64,000 nucleotides of DNA from Cymodocea nodosa (lineage: Eukaryota; Streptophyta; Magnoliopsida; Alismatales; Cymodoceaceae): assembly GCA_036874045.1 (NCBI GenBank), contig CM072335.1, positions 24,373,501-24,437,500 on the forward strand. Reading direction: 5' to 3'. The position numbers were made by a program, and so were the translations under genes. This document shows, in pieces, positions 25,801 to 40,800 of this stretch. Every line of letters begins with the position of its first letter. Positions within the stretch are counted from its first letter, which is position 1. The notes under the pieces were generated by a model that was not told the DNA's origin, ran no database searches, and saw nothing but the letters and a program-made list of their open reading frames with translations.

Positions 25801-28800
25801 ATTCTCAATAAAATTTGATGATGTATCTGATTTGCACAGTAGGAAAGAAGCACGAGCACCAAAATTGTCACCTATTCGCTCCTTAAATCTTGCACAATAA
25901 AGATGGAACATGGCATCTCCCTTCACCTTGGAAATAAACAGGCTAAATGATATAAATTAAAACATATAAAAAATTAAAATAGAGAAAGCTTATACTGTTG
26001 TTCATATAGTTCTACCTTAGAATCCATGTTTTAACAGCAGACAAGTTTTATATTTAAGCTGCTTTTTAATAATTTTTCTTCCATTTTCTAATTACTTAAC
26101 AAAAATCTCAGGCTAAAGTAAGTCCACAGCTCTGGTGCTCCCACATTTGAGAGCGTTATGAAAAATCCTGTTAAAATTATTTCACTGCAATTTTACCAAA
26201 ATGTCAGAAAAAAATGATAGATTGCAAAGAACACCATAACCAAACAGATGAATCCATATGATTTGATGTAACTTCAATTTATAAATGTATAGATATGTGT
26301 ATTGACTAACCAGTAGCCCAACAATCTCAACTAAAGCATATCATCATCATCCTTAAGCTATATACAAAATTTTCAACATGAAAGGTGACATTGAAGCAAG
26401 TGGGCAACACCTCCTCCCTCAAAATGCACAAAGCATGAGACAAGATGATGGTCAAATCAAAACAATGTCACAATATATTACGTATAAACAAATAAATATG
26501 AATATAACGAAATTAAGAATTCAATCATTCATATAAATTACAATCCAAACAAATAAGAATTAAACCAATAAATGTTTAGACAATTAGATGTCTTGTTGAT
26601 GAGTCAACGACATAAAAAAGAATAATAAGCAATATACCTGAAGTCAAAAATCAAATAAATTAATAAAATTTTTCCTAATACAAACATAAAATAGCAATCC
26701 AAATCATAATCCTACTACATGGTTTTGAACACATGAATTATTTTCTTCTAAATATTTAAATCTATTTTCCTAATACAAATAAGAAACAGAATTCATAAAA
26801 ATCAAAAGTATGAGTATTCTTAAGTATAGGTAGATATATGAAATATTAGTGATATGGCAATGTCAATCACCATTCTCAGCATTGAGAATCTACTCATATT
26901 CTTCATCTTAATCAAGCACAGTCATCACTCATCATCGACTTCAGTCTCCCATGACTCTACCTCATCTTCAACATTAATTGCTCCTGTTCCTTTTGCATGC
27001 ATTGCACTTGTGGGAACCGGTTCCCACTGCAGTTCCAACAAATCCTATGTCAAGCCATCATCATCATCATTGAAAATTACATCACCCTTAGCATCTTCCA
27101 TATCTCTTCTTCATTGCTTTCATCAATCTTCTTTAATGATATAAGATCAAAGGTCCCTCTTTGGTCATAATGCCAATGAGTGCCAACCGGATTATACTTC
27201 ACATGCACCACATCATTAAGGCACATTTCCATCTTATTCCTCTACTTAGAGTGAAACTACATTACCAATAAAAGGCATTTTGTCACATTTACAATAACTT
27301 TTAAACCTAAAATGTTCACAATCCAATTTCAAATATTCTATGTTCAATCATACTATGGTTTCTCTCACAACCAAAGGCACTACAACATGTAAGACCAGGA
27401 ATTTTTTCTTTGAAAAGTATATGGTTGCATCTTATTGGATAAGATCAATCAAGGTGCGAAAGATGAGTCGGGCTCAAAACAAAATAGAATACAACAAACA
27501 ATAGTAAGAAAAAAAGAAAATATCAGAAAAGGTACACGACAAAAGGATTGGCTCCTTGGATTCATAATACTACCAGGCACCAACATATAATTGTATAATA
27601 TTATTATTCTACAGACAAATATACATGCATACACACACACACAAAATATTTCCAAAATATATATTCATAGATAACACATATTCATTGGTGATGAGAGGAG
27701 GGGATAGAAAAGAGTGCACAAAAGTTTTTTTGATTGTTTTAGGGTTTATAATCCCTAACAAGCTCTAAATATATGGTTCACCATAGCTAGATCTTTATTG
27801 GATCCTTACTGGTTTGCCAAGATCCACCTAACTACATAAGTTTGGCCATCCATGGTCAAGGCAGACTTGAAAAGTCACCCAGGTGCCTGGACTGCCAACA
27901 ACCTTGAATAATACAGAGTTCTCTCTAGGATGTTCCCTGCTGATCCATCCCCTTCTCCAAAAATGATGTTATTTCTGAACAACCAAATACTCTGGCAAAT
28001 GGAATGCGGTGTTAACAAGAAATGGTGTTTAGCTTTTCTAAGCTTCCCTTTTGGCACACTTTTAGCAATAATCCTTAAGTCTGAACTTGAATTTAATTGT
28101 AAATACCTTTGCATTACCCTCTTAATCAATGATCTCCACACAAGTTGGCTTATCAGGCAACCAAAGAAAAGGTGGTCTACATACTCTTGGAGACCTCTAA
28201 AGAGGAAGTAGCACAGCTCATTCATTTTTGTTTTGTACCCATTTGCTTCTTGAGCACTGAAAGAAACCAAAGGAACCAATGGAAAGGAAAATATCTTCCT
28301 TTGGACCAAAAAGCAGCTTCAAAATGATGACTTTTGTGCTTATTTTCCATTTGAAATATTACTTTGGTGGTTTTTATCGTAAGTTTTGAATGGGTTGTTT
28401 ACTTTTCCCATCCATTAAGGTAGAATTTGAAAGAAAAATATTTTTCTTTTTTTTTTATACATACACAAACACTTTGATAGAGTCAAATGGAAAATAAAAT
28501 TACATAAACTTATTTTTCCTTGATTTCAGTTTAACTATGTATTTTCCTTTCCTTCAAGCACAAACATCTCCTTGGTGATTGTGAAGAGGGGTTTTCAAGG
28601 AGAGAGAAAAACTAACAAATTCATTAGATTATGAGTAATACATCTAACACATACATAAACAAATCCATATATGGATCTAAATACTTATATGTCTAACACT
28701 CTCCCTCAAGCTAAAGTATATAAATTATACAAACTCAGCTTGTTACAAAGATTTCGAAACACAATTACATTCAAACCCTTAATAAAAATATCAACTAGCT

Positions 28801-31800
28801 ACTCTAAAGATCTAGTAAAAGGAGTACAAATGTTTCCACCAACAACTAACTCTTAGACATAATGGCAATCAATTTTTATGTATTTTGTATGTTTATGGAA
28901 GGTAGAGTTGCTAGAGATATATATAGCAACCTGATTGTCACAATGCATATTCATGAGAAGATATAATTTGACCCTTAGCTTTGTTAAAAGATTCTCTAGC
29001 CACATTAACTCACTGGTGGTTTGAGACATAAATCTACATTTAACTTCTGCATTAGATTTTGACATAATATTCTATTTCTTGCTTCTCTAGGTGACTAAAT
29101 TGTCACCTACGTAAGTACAATATCCAAAGGTAGATTTTCTACCTTCTCAATCACCATCATAGTTAGAATCTGAATAGGCAATAACTCTCAAGTGTCCATG
29201 ATTGAAATAAAGTAAACCTTTTTTAGGATTATTCTTAATATAGACAAGAACTCTAAGGACTCTGTCCTAATGTACTTCTTGTGGTTCATGCATAAATAGA
29301 CTTAAGAGACCAACAACATATGTAATATTAAGTTGAGTCACTATAAGGTAAATGAGCTTCCCAATGAGACACTGATATTGTCCTAGATCATCAAGTTTTT
29401 CAAAGGTAGTATCTCAAAAAGGAGGATTCTGCTCTACTAATGTTTGTTTAGGTTTACAACTCAAGAGACCTCTATTTATAAAAAGTAAATTCAATGCCAA
29501 GAAAACATCTGAGTCTTCCCATGTCTTTGATAGTGAACTATCTAGCTAAGTATTATAACTTGAATGTCTTTTATATCATCACCTATCAATAAAATGTTAT
29601 CTATATGTACCATTAGAATGGTATACCCCACCTTACCATGCCTAACAAAGACAAATGGATCCACAACACAATGTTTGAATCTTTGTGCCTATAGAATAGA
29701 GCTCAACTTGGCAAACCACACTCTTGGACTTTGTTTGAGTTCATAAATCACCTTCAATAAGAAATACACAAAGTTCTCCCCTTGAATAACATACCTAAGA
29801 GGTTGTTCAATAAAGATATTTTCATCCAAATCATCATATAGGAAGGTGTTGCTTATGTCAAGATGTATGAGAGACCATCTAGAATTGATGGCCATAGACA
29901 AGATAACTTGAACAAAAACAAGACAAGCAACAGGTGAAAAAGTCTTCTCATAGTTAATCCCATATGTCTAAGTGAAATCTCAACCAACAATGCAAACATT
30001 GTAGCGATCAATAAAACCATTAGTTTTGCTCTTGATAATAAACACTCATCAAGTATCGACAACGAAAGCTCCCTTTAGGCAGAAAATAAGTTGTCACGTA
30101 CCTTACGATAGCAAAGCCTACATCTCAAGATCCATAGCAGTCTTTCATTAAGGAAAGGTAAGTGTCTCTTTATAATCCTTAGGTATCAATTTTAAGGAGA
30201 TAGAAAGGGCAAAGTGACGATAAGAGAAACTAAAGGTATCATAGGAAACAAATTGAAAGATAGGATGAAGACTAGAGCTACAAATACCTTTCCAAAGGGT
30301 AATTGGAAGATCAAGGTCCAAAGGGGGATCAAAATTTGATGAAGGAGGTGGTGGAGATGATGGTGCTGAGGATGTCATCTTGGGTGTTGCTTGTTGTTAG
30401 AAGTACACCCACAATGAAAGCAATGTGGCACAAAAGCAACTAGCAATGGTCCTAAAGCAAGAGAAGGCACATTGAGGTCAATTAGAAAAGGTTGAGGAAG
30501 AAGATTAATGGGCAAAGGAGAAGTAGGTAAAGTAAAAAAAATTGACTTTTAAAGAAGATAACATCAACAAAAATAATGTAGTAACGAGTAGGTGATAGAA
30601 ACAATGATACACTTTTTGGGTACAATAATAACCAACAAAAATACATTTAATGAAGAGTGAAAGCTTATCAAGACTAGAAGATAAATTTTTAACAAAACCA
30701 AAACACGCAAATACTCTAAGAGAGAGACAAAAGAACTTACGTTATGAGAAAAGACACCGAAGAGGAATGTCTTCCCCAAGAGGAGACAAAGATAAATGAT
30801 TGATAAGATAGAATGTCATAAGGATGACATCCAACCACAAGAATTCAAGAACATTTATCTCAATCATTAAAATGCAAACAACATCAAGGAGATGATGTTT
30901 ATGTTCCACAACCTTATTCTATTGTAATGTATGAGCACAAGAAGTTTGATCAATGATGCCCCATTGATCACATAAAGTAGCAACATCAAAATAAGAAAAT
31001 TCTAAGGTATCATTAATGCAAAAAATTTTAGGCGAAACACCAAACTGATTTTGAATTTCATTAAGAAAAGTAGATAGAACATTCACAAACTATTGATGAT
31101 TTTTTAACAAATAGACTTAAGAAGCTCGAGAAAAATCACAAACAAACACAACATAATAGTGATGACCAAAAATAGACTATTTGGGAAGAACCTCAAATAT
31201 CACAATGAATCAAATCCAACAACCCTTTGATGGAAGATAACTCACAACTACGGTAAGTAGTACAAAATTACTTATTGATAATAAAGGACTCACAAGAAAT
31301 GAACTCAATGGAGACCCAAGGAAGAACTTCATGGAACTTGTGAATGAACAAATGACCCAAGCAATGATGTCATAACAAGGAGGAATCACCAAAAGTTGTC
31401 ACAGACATGACACTAGAAGAAATAGTATCTTTGACAAGCACATAGACACCTTAACCATGCTCAAGGTCTAAACCAATTCTTTGTCTTATTTGTAGATCTT
31501 GAAAAATACAAAGAAAGAAAAAATGTAACAGAACAATAAAGTTATTTAGTAATGACACTAATGGAAAAAAGATTAACAAAGGATTCAAAAAAAAAAAAAA
31601 AAAACATTATAAAGTAGAGGTAGTCCAAGAGGGTAGTCCAAGAGGTTATAAAGGGAAATGTCTAAAGTAACAAAGGCAAAGCTAGTGCTGAATATAGGAT
31701 AATTTTGCTTATCAGCAAAGGCAACAAAATTGATGTTAGACATGAAGGAGAGGTGGTCCAAGAGGGTTTGATTTTCTGAAATGTGGTTAGAAGCACTAGA

Positions 31801-34800
31801 ATCAATAACCCAAGAATCACTAGAGGTAGTGTAAAGAATTGATATACTTGAGAGGACATGAGTTGTAGAGGCAATGGCATTTTGTTTAGTGTAAAGGAGC
31901 AAGAACTCATCATAATTAGCATGGGAAATTGTAATCAATCAAGAGGAAGAAAGGGCAACATTATCAGTGGAGGATACCTCTATAATAGAAGAAGTTTCCA
32001 TGAGGTAAGTAGAACCAACAGTAGAGAGAGGTCAACTGAACTTGTCCCAACAACGCTCAGACAAGTGATTCTTGCATCCATAATGCTTACATGGCAAACG
32101 AGATTTGTTGGCGTAATACTTGCCTTGACCATGATTTGATGAACTCCCTTGACCACTCCAACCACCCATAGCAATGACTAGGGTAGAAGCATCAAAAATG
32201 GGTGACAAAACAAGGACAATAGTGGATATGTAGATGACTCTATTGAATGTTGTCTAAAGAGATAGAACCATTTTAGCACTAAGAATTTGTCTATGGATCT
32301 AGGAAACAATGACAAGATTGAGGCCAACAAAAAAGAATGCTACAACAAACTCGTCACAATAACATTTCAAGATTGCAAGGTTGGGCATTGATGGTTGATA
32401 CAAATTGAATTCATCAAGAAGCTTGTGCAAACGATTGTAATAGCGGTGGATAGTGAAATCACCCTACCTATGAGTGCATAATTATTGATAAACTTCATAG
32501 ATATAAGAGATGTTATGTTCATTTCCATAGGTCACGTTAAAAAATTTCCTAAATAAACTTTATTGATCAGATACGAGAGGCACTTCGTTTGATGCTATCT
32601 TCAACACTATTGATAATCCACAAAATGACACCACAATCCACCATGTACTATTCAACATACTCTTTGAACTTAAGGTCTAAAGGATCATCCCAAAGGTGAG
32701 ATTCACAGCCATGAACTACAAGAAAAGTCTAGAATGCATTTGACTAGTAGTGATAGTTGTTGTCATTCAACTTGACAACAATGGCGGTAAATTTCAAAGT
32801 TTACGAATCTTTGGAAGAGTTGTCCATGCCAGAGGAGTATTGACAGATGAGGCAATAAGTTGTACTTAGGATATCCACAAAACCCTAGATAACAGACAAG
32901 AGAAATGGGGTAGACGAACAGTCAAAACTTGAGGAGAGTCTAAGTGATCATCCACAAGAAAGAAGGGAAGGACAGCACTTTGCCAAAGAAGATGCTCAAC
33001 ACAGTGGCTGTCAGAGGCACTCAACTCATGATACCATGTGAATGGGGTTTTTTTGGGGAGAGAAAAACTAACTAATTCCTTAGATTGAGTAATAGATATA
33101 ACACATACATAAACAGATCCATATATGGATCAAAATACCGATGTCTAACAATGACCAACTTGTTGCACATCAGTAGCCACAAAAAGAAATAGACCTTTAG
33201 GGAAGAACAAGATTTCCAAAGCAACTTAAACTGACTCCATTTATCCCATGTTGCACCCATGGCCTTTAGGTAGCAATTCCTTACAGAGAAGACCCCTGAT
33301 TTGTGAGGACTCCATTTTAGAATATCTTGGCCCCTATGATAATAACAAATTGTTTGGAAGCAGTTTAAGGAGGTCACAAAGCTATCTAGTTTTGTTATCA
33401 TTTAGATTCCTTCTAGTAGCAAGGTTCCAACTTGTTTCATTCAGGTCTAGAGAGAGCACCTCAGCATAGCATTCCTTGATATTAAGATCTCAGAGATACC
33501 AGGGAAAAGGTCTTTTAGTTTACCTTGAGGCAGCCACTTGTCTTCCCAGAAACTCACTATGTTTCCTTATTGAACCTTAAAATGAGTGAACTCATGAAGA
33601 AGTCAGCTGCATCATACATTCCAGAAGTAAGTTTCCTGTCCACCTGATTTAGCTGAATATCCAGTGGAAGTTTTTCCGTATTTACTATTTACTATCCCCA
33701 TCCAAAAAGCATCCTCATTAGACCACCATCTCCACCACAACTTGCATAGCAAGGCTTTGTTCGCTAAAGAGAAGTCTCTAAAACCCAGACCTCCATATGA
33801 CAGATTTACAAACCTCCTTCCACAACAAATTCCTACAATCCTTCTCCATTGCCTGCATAATTTCCCATGTGAGCTTAAAGACTGACGTACCAACCTGCCA
33901 CCAGAATTTAAAAACTTCCTTCCAGACTATAGTTTCACATCAAACTTGACAAGTAAAAGCTGCCAATCACTGATTTAATGAGCAAAAGGCCTGAGTATTT
34001 AAGGGGTAGAGTCTCTAATTTTGCAATTCAGCACCTTAGCAAACAGTTGAACTCTTTCCCACTCAAACATGGTTCCCAAATATAGAGCTTTTCTGGTAAT
34101 TGATTTTGAGCCCTGCAACCATAACAAATACCTCGAGAAGAAATTTGATTCTGTGAGCCACTTGAGACGTTGTTGTCAAAATCAGACCAGCAAGTCTAAC
34201 TGGGAAGCAGTAGGCCTACCAGGTTTGCTGGCCCTGCTTCAACCATTCTAGCAGTTGAACCAGCTAACCCAGTGAACAAGCCAGTCCAGATTGAACTGAT
34301 CTCTTATTTTGAAAAAATTGAATAAAACCACTTACCCAAGTACTCACCAACATCAATATCCATTGAACTGATCAATGACACACCCAAATTAGGAAATCTT
34401 ATTGCTTGATTAAAGTTAAGAAGTTATGCATTCTGTTATTGATTATGAAAATTGAATAATGCTAACAAGTTTCGCTAACTACTGCATATAGATATGGTGA
34501 TAGGGAAGGTTCCCTTACATACTGAGTTCTTAACACTCATTCAATATTTATACAATTTTGCAAGTTTCTCTGAGCGGTAGGTAAATAACAGATGGATTTG
34601 ATGTTCCTTCCCAAAGCTTCAATGTGTGCACATGGGGCCCATCCGACATTTTTATCACTTATATTATGATGTAATCTAAAAGTAAACTTGTGGAGTCATT
34701 AGTTATATTCTTTTAATATTAAAAAATTATGATTATTTACTCTGACAAACATAACATCCATCTATGTACAGATGGACGTATGCATGCTTCCAATAGCCTG

Positions 34801-37800
34801 TGCAAGGATAGACATTACAATGAAAGCTGATTGCACTAGTACTATTAACTTATCCATAATCTCAAGATGTCTAATAGTGAGAATCTTGACAATGATTTTC
34901 ATAGTAGTGTTCATAAGGCTGATGGGGGTGAATATTTGATATATCCTCTGCTCCAATAACCTTAAGAATCAACAAGATAAACATGTTGTTGATGTTGTCG
35001 CACCCTGTGTTAGCCTCCAAAAACTCATTCATAATGCATTCAAGATCTTTGCAAGTAACATCAAAGAACACCTTGAAAAATGAAACAGGTGCCTCATCTG
35101 GGCCAAGACACTTCTCCCGTTCCATCTCTCAAAGCACTTGGCATATTTCAACACAGGAAAATCTAGATGTGATGTTTAGCTGCTTGAGTTTGACAGCTGA
35201 GGAAGGTCTTCTATTTCCCACCATGGTCTCCAACTATTAGGACTAGAGAAAACATGTTTATAGTAACCCACAATGGCATGACAAGCTCCCGAACCTTGTA
35301 AGATCTCTGATTCCAGAAATCATATTAATCCTACCCTATCATTTGCACACTTTAGGAAGAAAGCAGTGTTTGCATCATTGTTATCATGGTGAAAGGCAAC
35401 ACCCGGCCAAAATGCCCAAGGCAAGAGGTCACTTAATTGAAGCAAGACAATGATTTATGAAATTTAAATAAATAAATAAGTAATAATACTAAGCATCCGA
35501 TCATATAATGCATCAATAATTAAATCAAATAAGAATAAAATAAAGAAATATGTAAATATTATAATGATAAGTCAATGAAATAAATATAACAAGTAATGTA
35601 TCTCAATCAAATATCAAATACATTCGATTTACTCAATCCAAATTAACTAACATAAGACATCAAATTTCAAACATAAAATCACAAAAACAGAAAAACTAAA
35701 CGTAATAATGTACAAATCTATATACAAGAAGAAAGTAGAGTCTAATTAAATAGATTGATAAAAGAATAAAGCATCTGACTATTAAAAAATCAGAAAAATT
35801 ATTAATTTTTTTTGAAAGCAAATAAGGAGGTTCTCATAAATAAAATAAGAAATATCCTTATGAAAAAACTGATTAAGAAAAAAAGAGTTAGAACCAAAGG
35901 AGAGCCATCCTAGAATGAGAAATGGCTCACTAAAGGACGACTGAAATGGAAAAAATCACCAGAGAAGCAAGGAACTACTGTCTTGTCACTAAGGTGACCA
36001 ATGCATCCAAGGCAAGCAACAAGTGAGGCAACACCTAAGGCAACAAAAGTCTGCACCCTACAGAACCCTGGTGCCTCAATTGGTCATCAAGCAAGGGTGC
36101 CCCACATCATCTCACCTAGTTGTAAGGTGACCAGGCAAGATGCCCGACTAAGGCGAGGACACAACAGATGCTATCTGGCACAGCTTGTGACTTATTGATT
36201 GATGTGGCAGTATCCACATTGAAGGAGAATGACAATAGCCATCTTTTACAGAACATAGACCTAAAGAGGGTTCGCTCCCTTTATGCATATGAGAAACTAC
36301 ATCAACACATTGCTTGTATGGACCCTTTTAAACCTGAATACTCATCATCCACTCTGGTTTGCATTCCCTTTCTTAAGCCATATCTAAAGGACGTGACCTC
36401 CACAGACTCTACTCATAGTCCATAAGTAGACCAATCTCTCTTTTGGCCTCAAGTCTGTCATCTCTCTCCTGATATGTAAGTTGTCCTGCCTCCTCCTTGT
36501 TGTCAATGAAGTTGATAGATTAAAACTTCACTTTCAGGTCCCCATTCGGAGTGTTCAATTGCATATTCCATTTAATGGCTTCCTCTTTCAGTCACTTAAA
36601 TTTATTTTCCATTCTTTTCATTGTTGTTCCCTCGTAACATTTTACTAAACAGTAAACACCTCACCAAAGCTCTAGAACTACCAATGGCAACCAAATTTGC
36701 AACAGTTGCAATGGGATTGATTAGAGGCACTTTCCTCCAACTCCATGACAACCATCTCTTCCTTGGTAGCCTGCAAGAACCAAGAAAACACCATCCAGCC
36801 AACGCCCCCCTCCATCCCCATTGTGCAAGCACTAGTTATTAAATTCAATCATTGAATTTTGTCAACATGCCAACCCATTTAGACTGTTGATCGAGTTGTA
36901 ACAATAACTGGAATGCTTCACAAGTATGACTTCTATTTCTATTAATTAAATAATAAATATTTTACAATGGAAAATTTTAAAAATACCATCACCATGGAAA
37001 TTATGTTTACAACAGAATTGAAAAAAGTAAAAACAAAAAAATTAGCAAAAAAAAATCTAAATTAATTGTCAATAAACTCCTATTACATTCTGTCTAAATG
37101 AAATTTAAAACTACATCATAGAATGCAGAAAAAATTTATAATTGCCTCAGAGGAGATTTGATACCTTCATAAAGAAGTTTGAAGCTTTTTCTAGTGCAAA
37201 GTTTGCTATCTCCCTACCTCCATTGGTTTCCATATATTCTGCATACCGGATCCAGAATTCTTGATAATTAGCACAAGGTATTAAGCATCTTTCATAAAGT
37301 TTCACAGTCTGCAAATAAGTGCAGGATTACTATAATTAATAAAAGCTGATGGTACCAGCAAAATAATCCAAAAATCTAATAGATTAGCATGGTCATACCC
37401 AATCAAAATCCCCATGCATCTCAACAAAGTCAAGATAGCTATGCCAATTTTTCAGTTGATTGTTATCAAGAGGCTTTGGATGGAAATATGGTCTATGAAT
37501 GGCATCCTCAAAATAATTTATCTTTGTATCCAGTTGACTAGATTTCTTATAGAGTTCCTCTCCAGTTGATATATACTTCTTGAGCATGAAAGGCTTGAGC
37601 ATGCCCATTGGTTGATTGACAAGGATATCAATAACTTCAAATAATTCTGAGTCATTGCAAGCCTCCAAGTCTGACACTTCACAAGAAAGACTGTCTTCTG
37701 AGGACACTAACTCCTTATTCTGCAATTGCATCTCTTCTTGCCAAATTGAAATCAACTTTTTGAAGCTGAAGAAACAAGAGATGAGCTTTCAATAATCACT

Positions 37801-40800
37801 AAGACAATTCAATGTTACAGTAAAAAATGAAATTCAAAGGTCCACAAAGCAGGCATAAGCCAATATGATAGTGAAAGAATGCAATGTCCAAATCATGAAC
37901 AGTAACTAATGTATGATCAGGTAGTAATTAAGTTCAACACGTACCTCTTGTAATAGCAATTCAATTTTTTTGATGGAAATGCCAATGTTTTGATGTAAAT
38001 ATGAGCTAAATTGCTCCAATTTCTGAGAGAATACTCAAACTCAATGTAATTATCCCAAAGAACGTGACACAAATAATCCTTTCCTACATAAGACAAACCC
38101 CGCTTGTACAATCTGTCATAAAAATTATGAAAAAAAATTAGCCACAATGATGATTATTTGCAAGTGATAAAGCAACAGCTGAATCTCAAACTTAATTCAC
38201 AAAGTGTTCAGTTCCACACAACTCACGTCAGATGGCTTTCTGACTCAAGTTGTTTCAAATAAGTTGTCCATCATTTACAATGGGTAGTACACATGGATAC
38301 TAGTATCAGCATGGGCAAAGATACAAATATCTCAAATTTTCAAATTAAATTGCACGGATACAGGCACAATTCCAATGACGTGTATACACAACACAGATAT
38401 GGAGACAATTAATATTTTAATGTATATAGATTACTTGTGGTTATTTTTGAATTGATAATAAAATTTTGATTTGTTTTGGGGGAATCAACTTGATTTTTCA
38501 AGATAATAATATTGAAATGTAATAGATTAGTTTTAGTTAACATATTATGCTTGCAAGAAATTAAATGGGTGGGAGAAAAATCTAAGTTAATTGAAGATAG
38601 TGATTGTAAGTTGCAGTACATAGGAAAAGACAAATGTTGGTACAGAGTTAGAATAATAGTTGATAAAAGTTTAAAAAATGAAGGTATTGAAGTAATGAAT
38701 ATAGAATATAGAATTATAATGACTAAGATTGTGATAGAAAAACAAATAACCAATATAATTAGTACATTTGCTCCACAAGTAGGTTTAGGAGAAGTTACTA
38801 AATAGAAACTTTGGAAAGATTTAAATAGTTTAGTTTATAATTTACCTATTAGTGAAAAACTATTTATTAAAAGGAATCTAAATGGTCATGTATGAGAGAA
38901 AAATAGAGGAAATGAAAGAGACAATGGGGGATTTGATTTTGGTAATAAAAATGAAGAAGAAAATTCAATTTTAGAGCCTAGTTTGTGACCTTTTGGTCAT
39001 AAACACTTATTTTAGGAAAAGAGAGAAGTATTTAATTATATTTAGAAGTAGTTCAAATGCTAATCAAATAGATTTTTTACTTACTAGAAAAATAGCTTAA
39101 AAAATGTGCAAAGATTGTAAGGTTATTCTAGAAGAAAACCTAACTACACAAGTTGTTAATGCTAAATGCTAATATGAAGATTAAGAAATGACTAAAGTGC
39201 ATAAGAACCTAAGAATTAAGTAGTCAAATCTAAAAAAAGAAAAGAAAATGATATTTAGAAATAACTTGTTAAAAGAAGGAATATAAGAACCAGATAGAGA
39301 AGCAAATAAACTTTGGAATGGAATGACTACTTGTATTAAAAAGAATACTAAGGAAAGTTTAAGAGTCTTAAGGGATAGCTCTACTAGGTAAAAAAAGTTA
39401 ATTGTAGAATAAAGATACACAAAAGATAATAAAAGAAAAGAAAGAATCCTATAAAATCTATCATGAAAGAAATGAGAAATATAAGCTAGCAAAAAGGAAT
39501 GTTAAGAAAATTGTTAGTGAAGTTAAAAATAAAGCCTATAAGGAATTGTATGATAGTTTGAATACAATATAAGAGGAAAATAAAATAACTAAAGAAAGGA
39601 AATCTAGATATTTGAGTCAAGTAAAGTGTATTAAGAATAAAGATGGTAGAGTTTTAGTAAAAGAAAGTGAAATAAAAAATAGATGGTTTAAGCATTTTAG
39701 TAAATTTTTGATGAATCTAACATGGGAAATTCTTACATGCAGAATTTGGGTAATAGTACAAAGGATATAAATTAGGGACAAAATAAGCATCTTGACTTTG
39801 TCCTTTACCAAACAATATGTGCCAAAATTTCTCATCTCATCTTGTTCATTCTACTTTCTTCCCTTTTACTCTTTCAATATGTCCCTCATTTGCTCTCAAG
39901 CCTGACGAGAACATTTCAAGAACTTACAAATATTAGTGTATCCACCAAACAAATGCTACTTCATTTCTCTTCTTTTCCTAGTACCTACATTCCATATGTT
40001 GTCTGTTATTGATTGGATAATCATGTATCCATCTAGGATATTCACTTCTAGGGTAAATGGATAGCCAAATACCTATATAACATAACATATGATTCTTTTT
40101 ACACTTGGAAGGCAATAAGTTGTGATATCGCTATACCTAAGGTTGGCTATCCTACCCATATCGTGTCAATACTATATTATTGTGACATTTTAACACCATA
40201 CTTTCCTATATTAGTTATGAATTGAGCACTATTGTGAATTTTTGTGACCTATACTAATATTTTGTTAGTTATGATTTGCAATTAAATATCTACTTAGAAT
40301 TTTTGAAAGTGTAATTGAATGTGTTTCATTATTAACATTCGATGCATGTTTTTAGTATCAACCTATTAGTCATCAGTATACTATATACAATTAGAGTTTT
40401 AGGTATGTTGTTGTTAGTGGTTACTTATTATCTCATAAAATCTAAAGAATAATATACATATACATTAAAAAATTAGTCACATTCATATCCATGTCACATA
40501 TTCATGCAACTATAAGTAATACTCGTACACATATCTATGTGATTTAATTTGACAATTTGTGGTACTCATATCCAAACCCATGTCAATACATGTATTCATA
40601 GATAAGAAGTAAGGATATGATATAATCATTTCTCACACTTGGTGATGGCTCTTTTTTGGAACATATTTTTATGTAAATTACTACCAAAAGGTTTCAAGGT
40701 AGGTTCCACCCTCGACAAAGATATAAAGATGTAATTTTAAAATTAGCAGTAAAAATATTTGGAAGCACACACAAAATACCAAATTAATTTGTTTTATTAT

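Larger units (their letters stand above)
28580..33150 (-). mobile_element. Older Ty1/copia LTR retrotransposon nested in the LINE
   Basis: LTR-bounded element of 4571 bp in minus orientation. The LTRs are 33037-33150 (5') and 28580-28698 (3'), both starting TGTTAGACAT on the minus strand. A primer-binding-like TGGTATCA lies at 33036-33029, and a polypurine tract GAGGGAGAG lies just inside the 3' LTR. Five-base flanks GTGAT and ATGAC differ only by transitions and may be the eroded target-site duplication. Decayed gag-pol order is visible: protease-like VIDSSASNHISENQ (about 31780), integrase GHLFIHKFHEVLPWVS (about 31340), reverse transcriptase LIHLDISNTFLYDDLDENIF (about 29830), RNase H CDNQVAIYISSNSTFHKHTK (about 28900). 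The LTRs differ at many sites, so it is older than the copia element in ELP4. Confidence 0.88.
27870..35420 (-). mobile_element. L1-type LINE, 5'-truncated and split by a copia element
   Basis: On the minus strand the pieces follow plant L1 ORF2 order. They are DANTAFFLK (about 35350), KCLGPDEAPVSFFKVFF and ILTIRHLEIMDKLIVLVQSAF (34770-35120, reverse transcriptase), GGLGFRDFSLANKALLCKLW (about 33770), FWEDKWLPQG (about 33540), then the reverse-transcriptase zinc-binding region. The zinc-binding region starts at 33401-33151 (SGVFSVRNCYLKAMG, FFLWLLMCNKLV) and resumes after the copia insertion at 28309-27875 (QEYVDHLFFGCLISQLVW). About 3 kb of LINE remains once the copia element is removed. The endonuclease part is missing. 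Frameshifts and stops make it inactive. It has the same orientation as PRP39. Confidence 0.82.
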
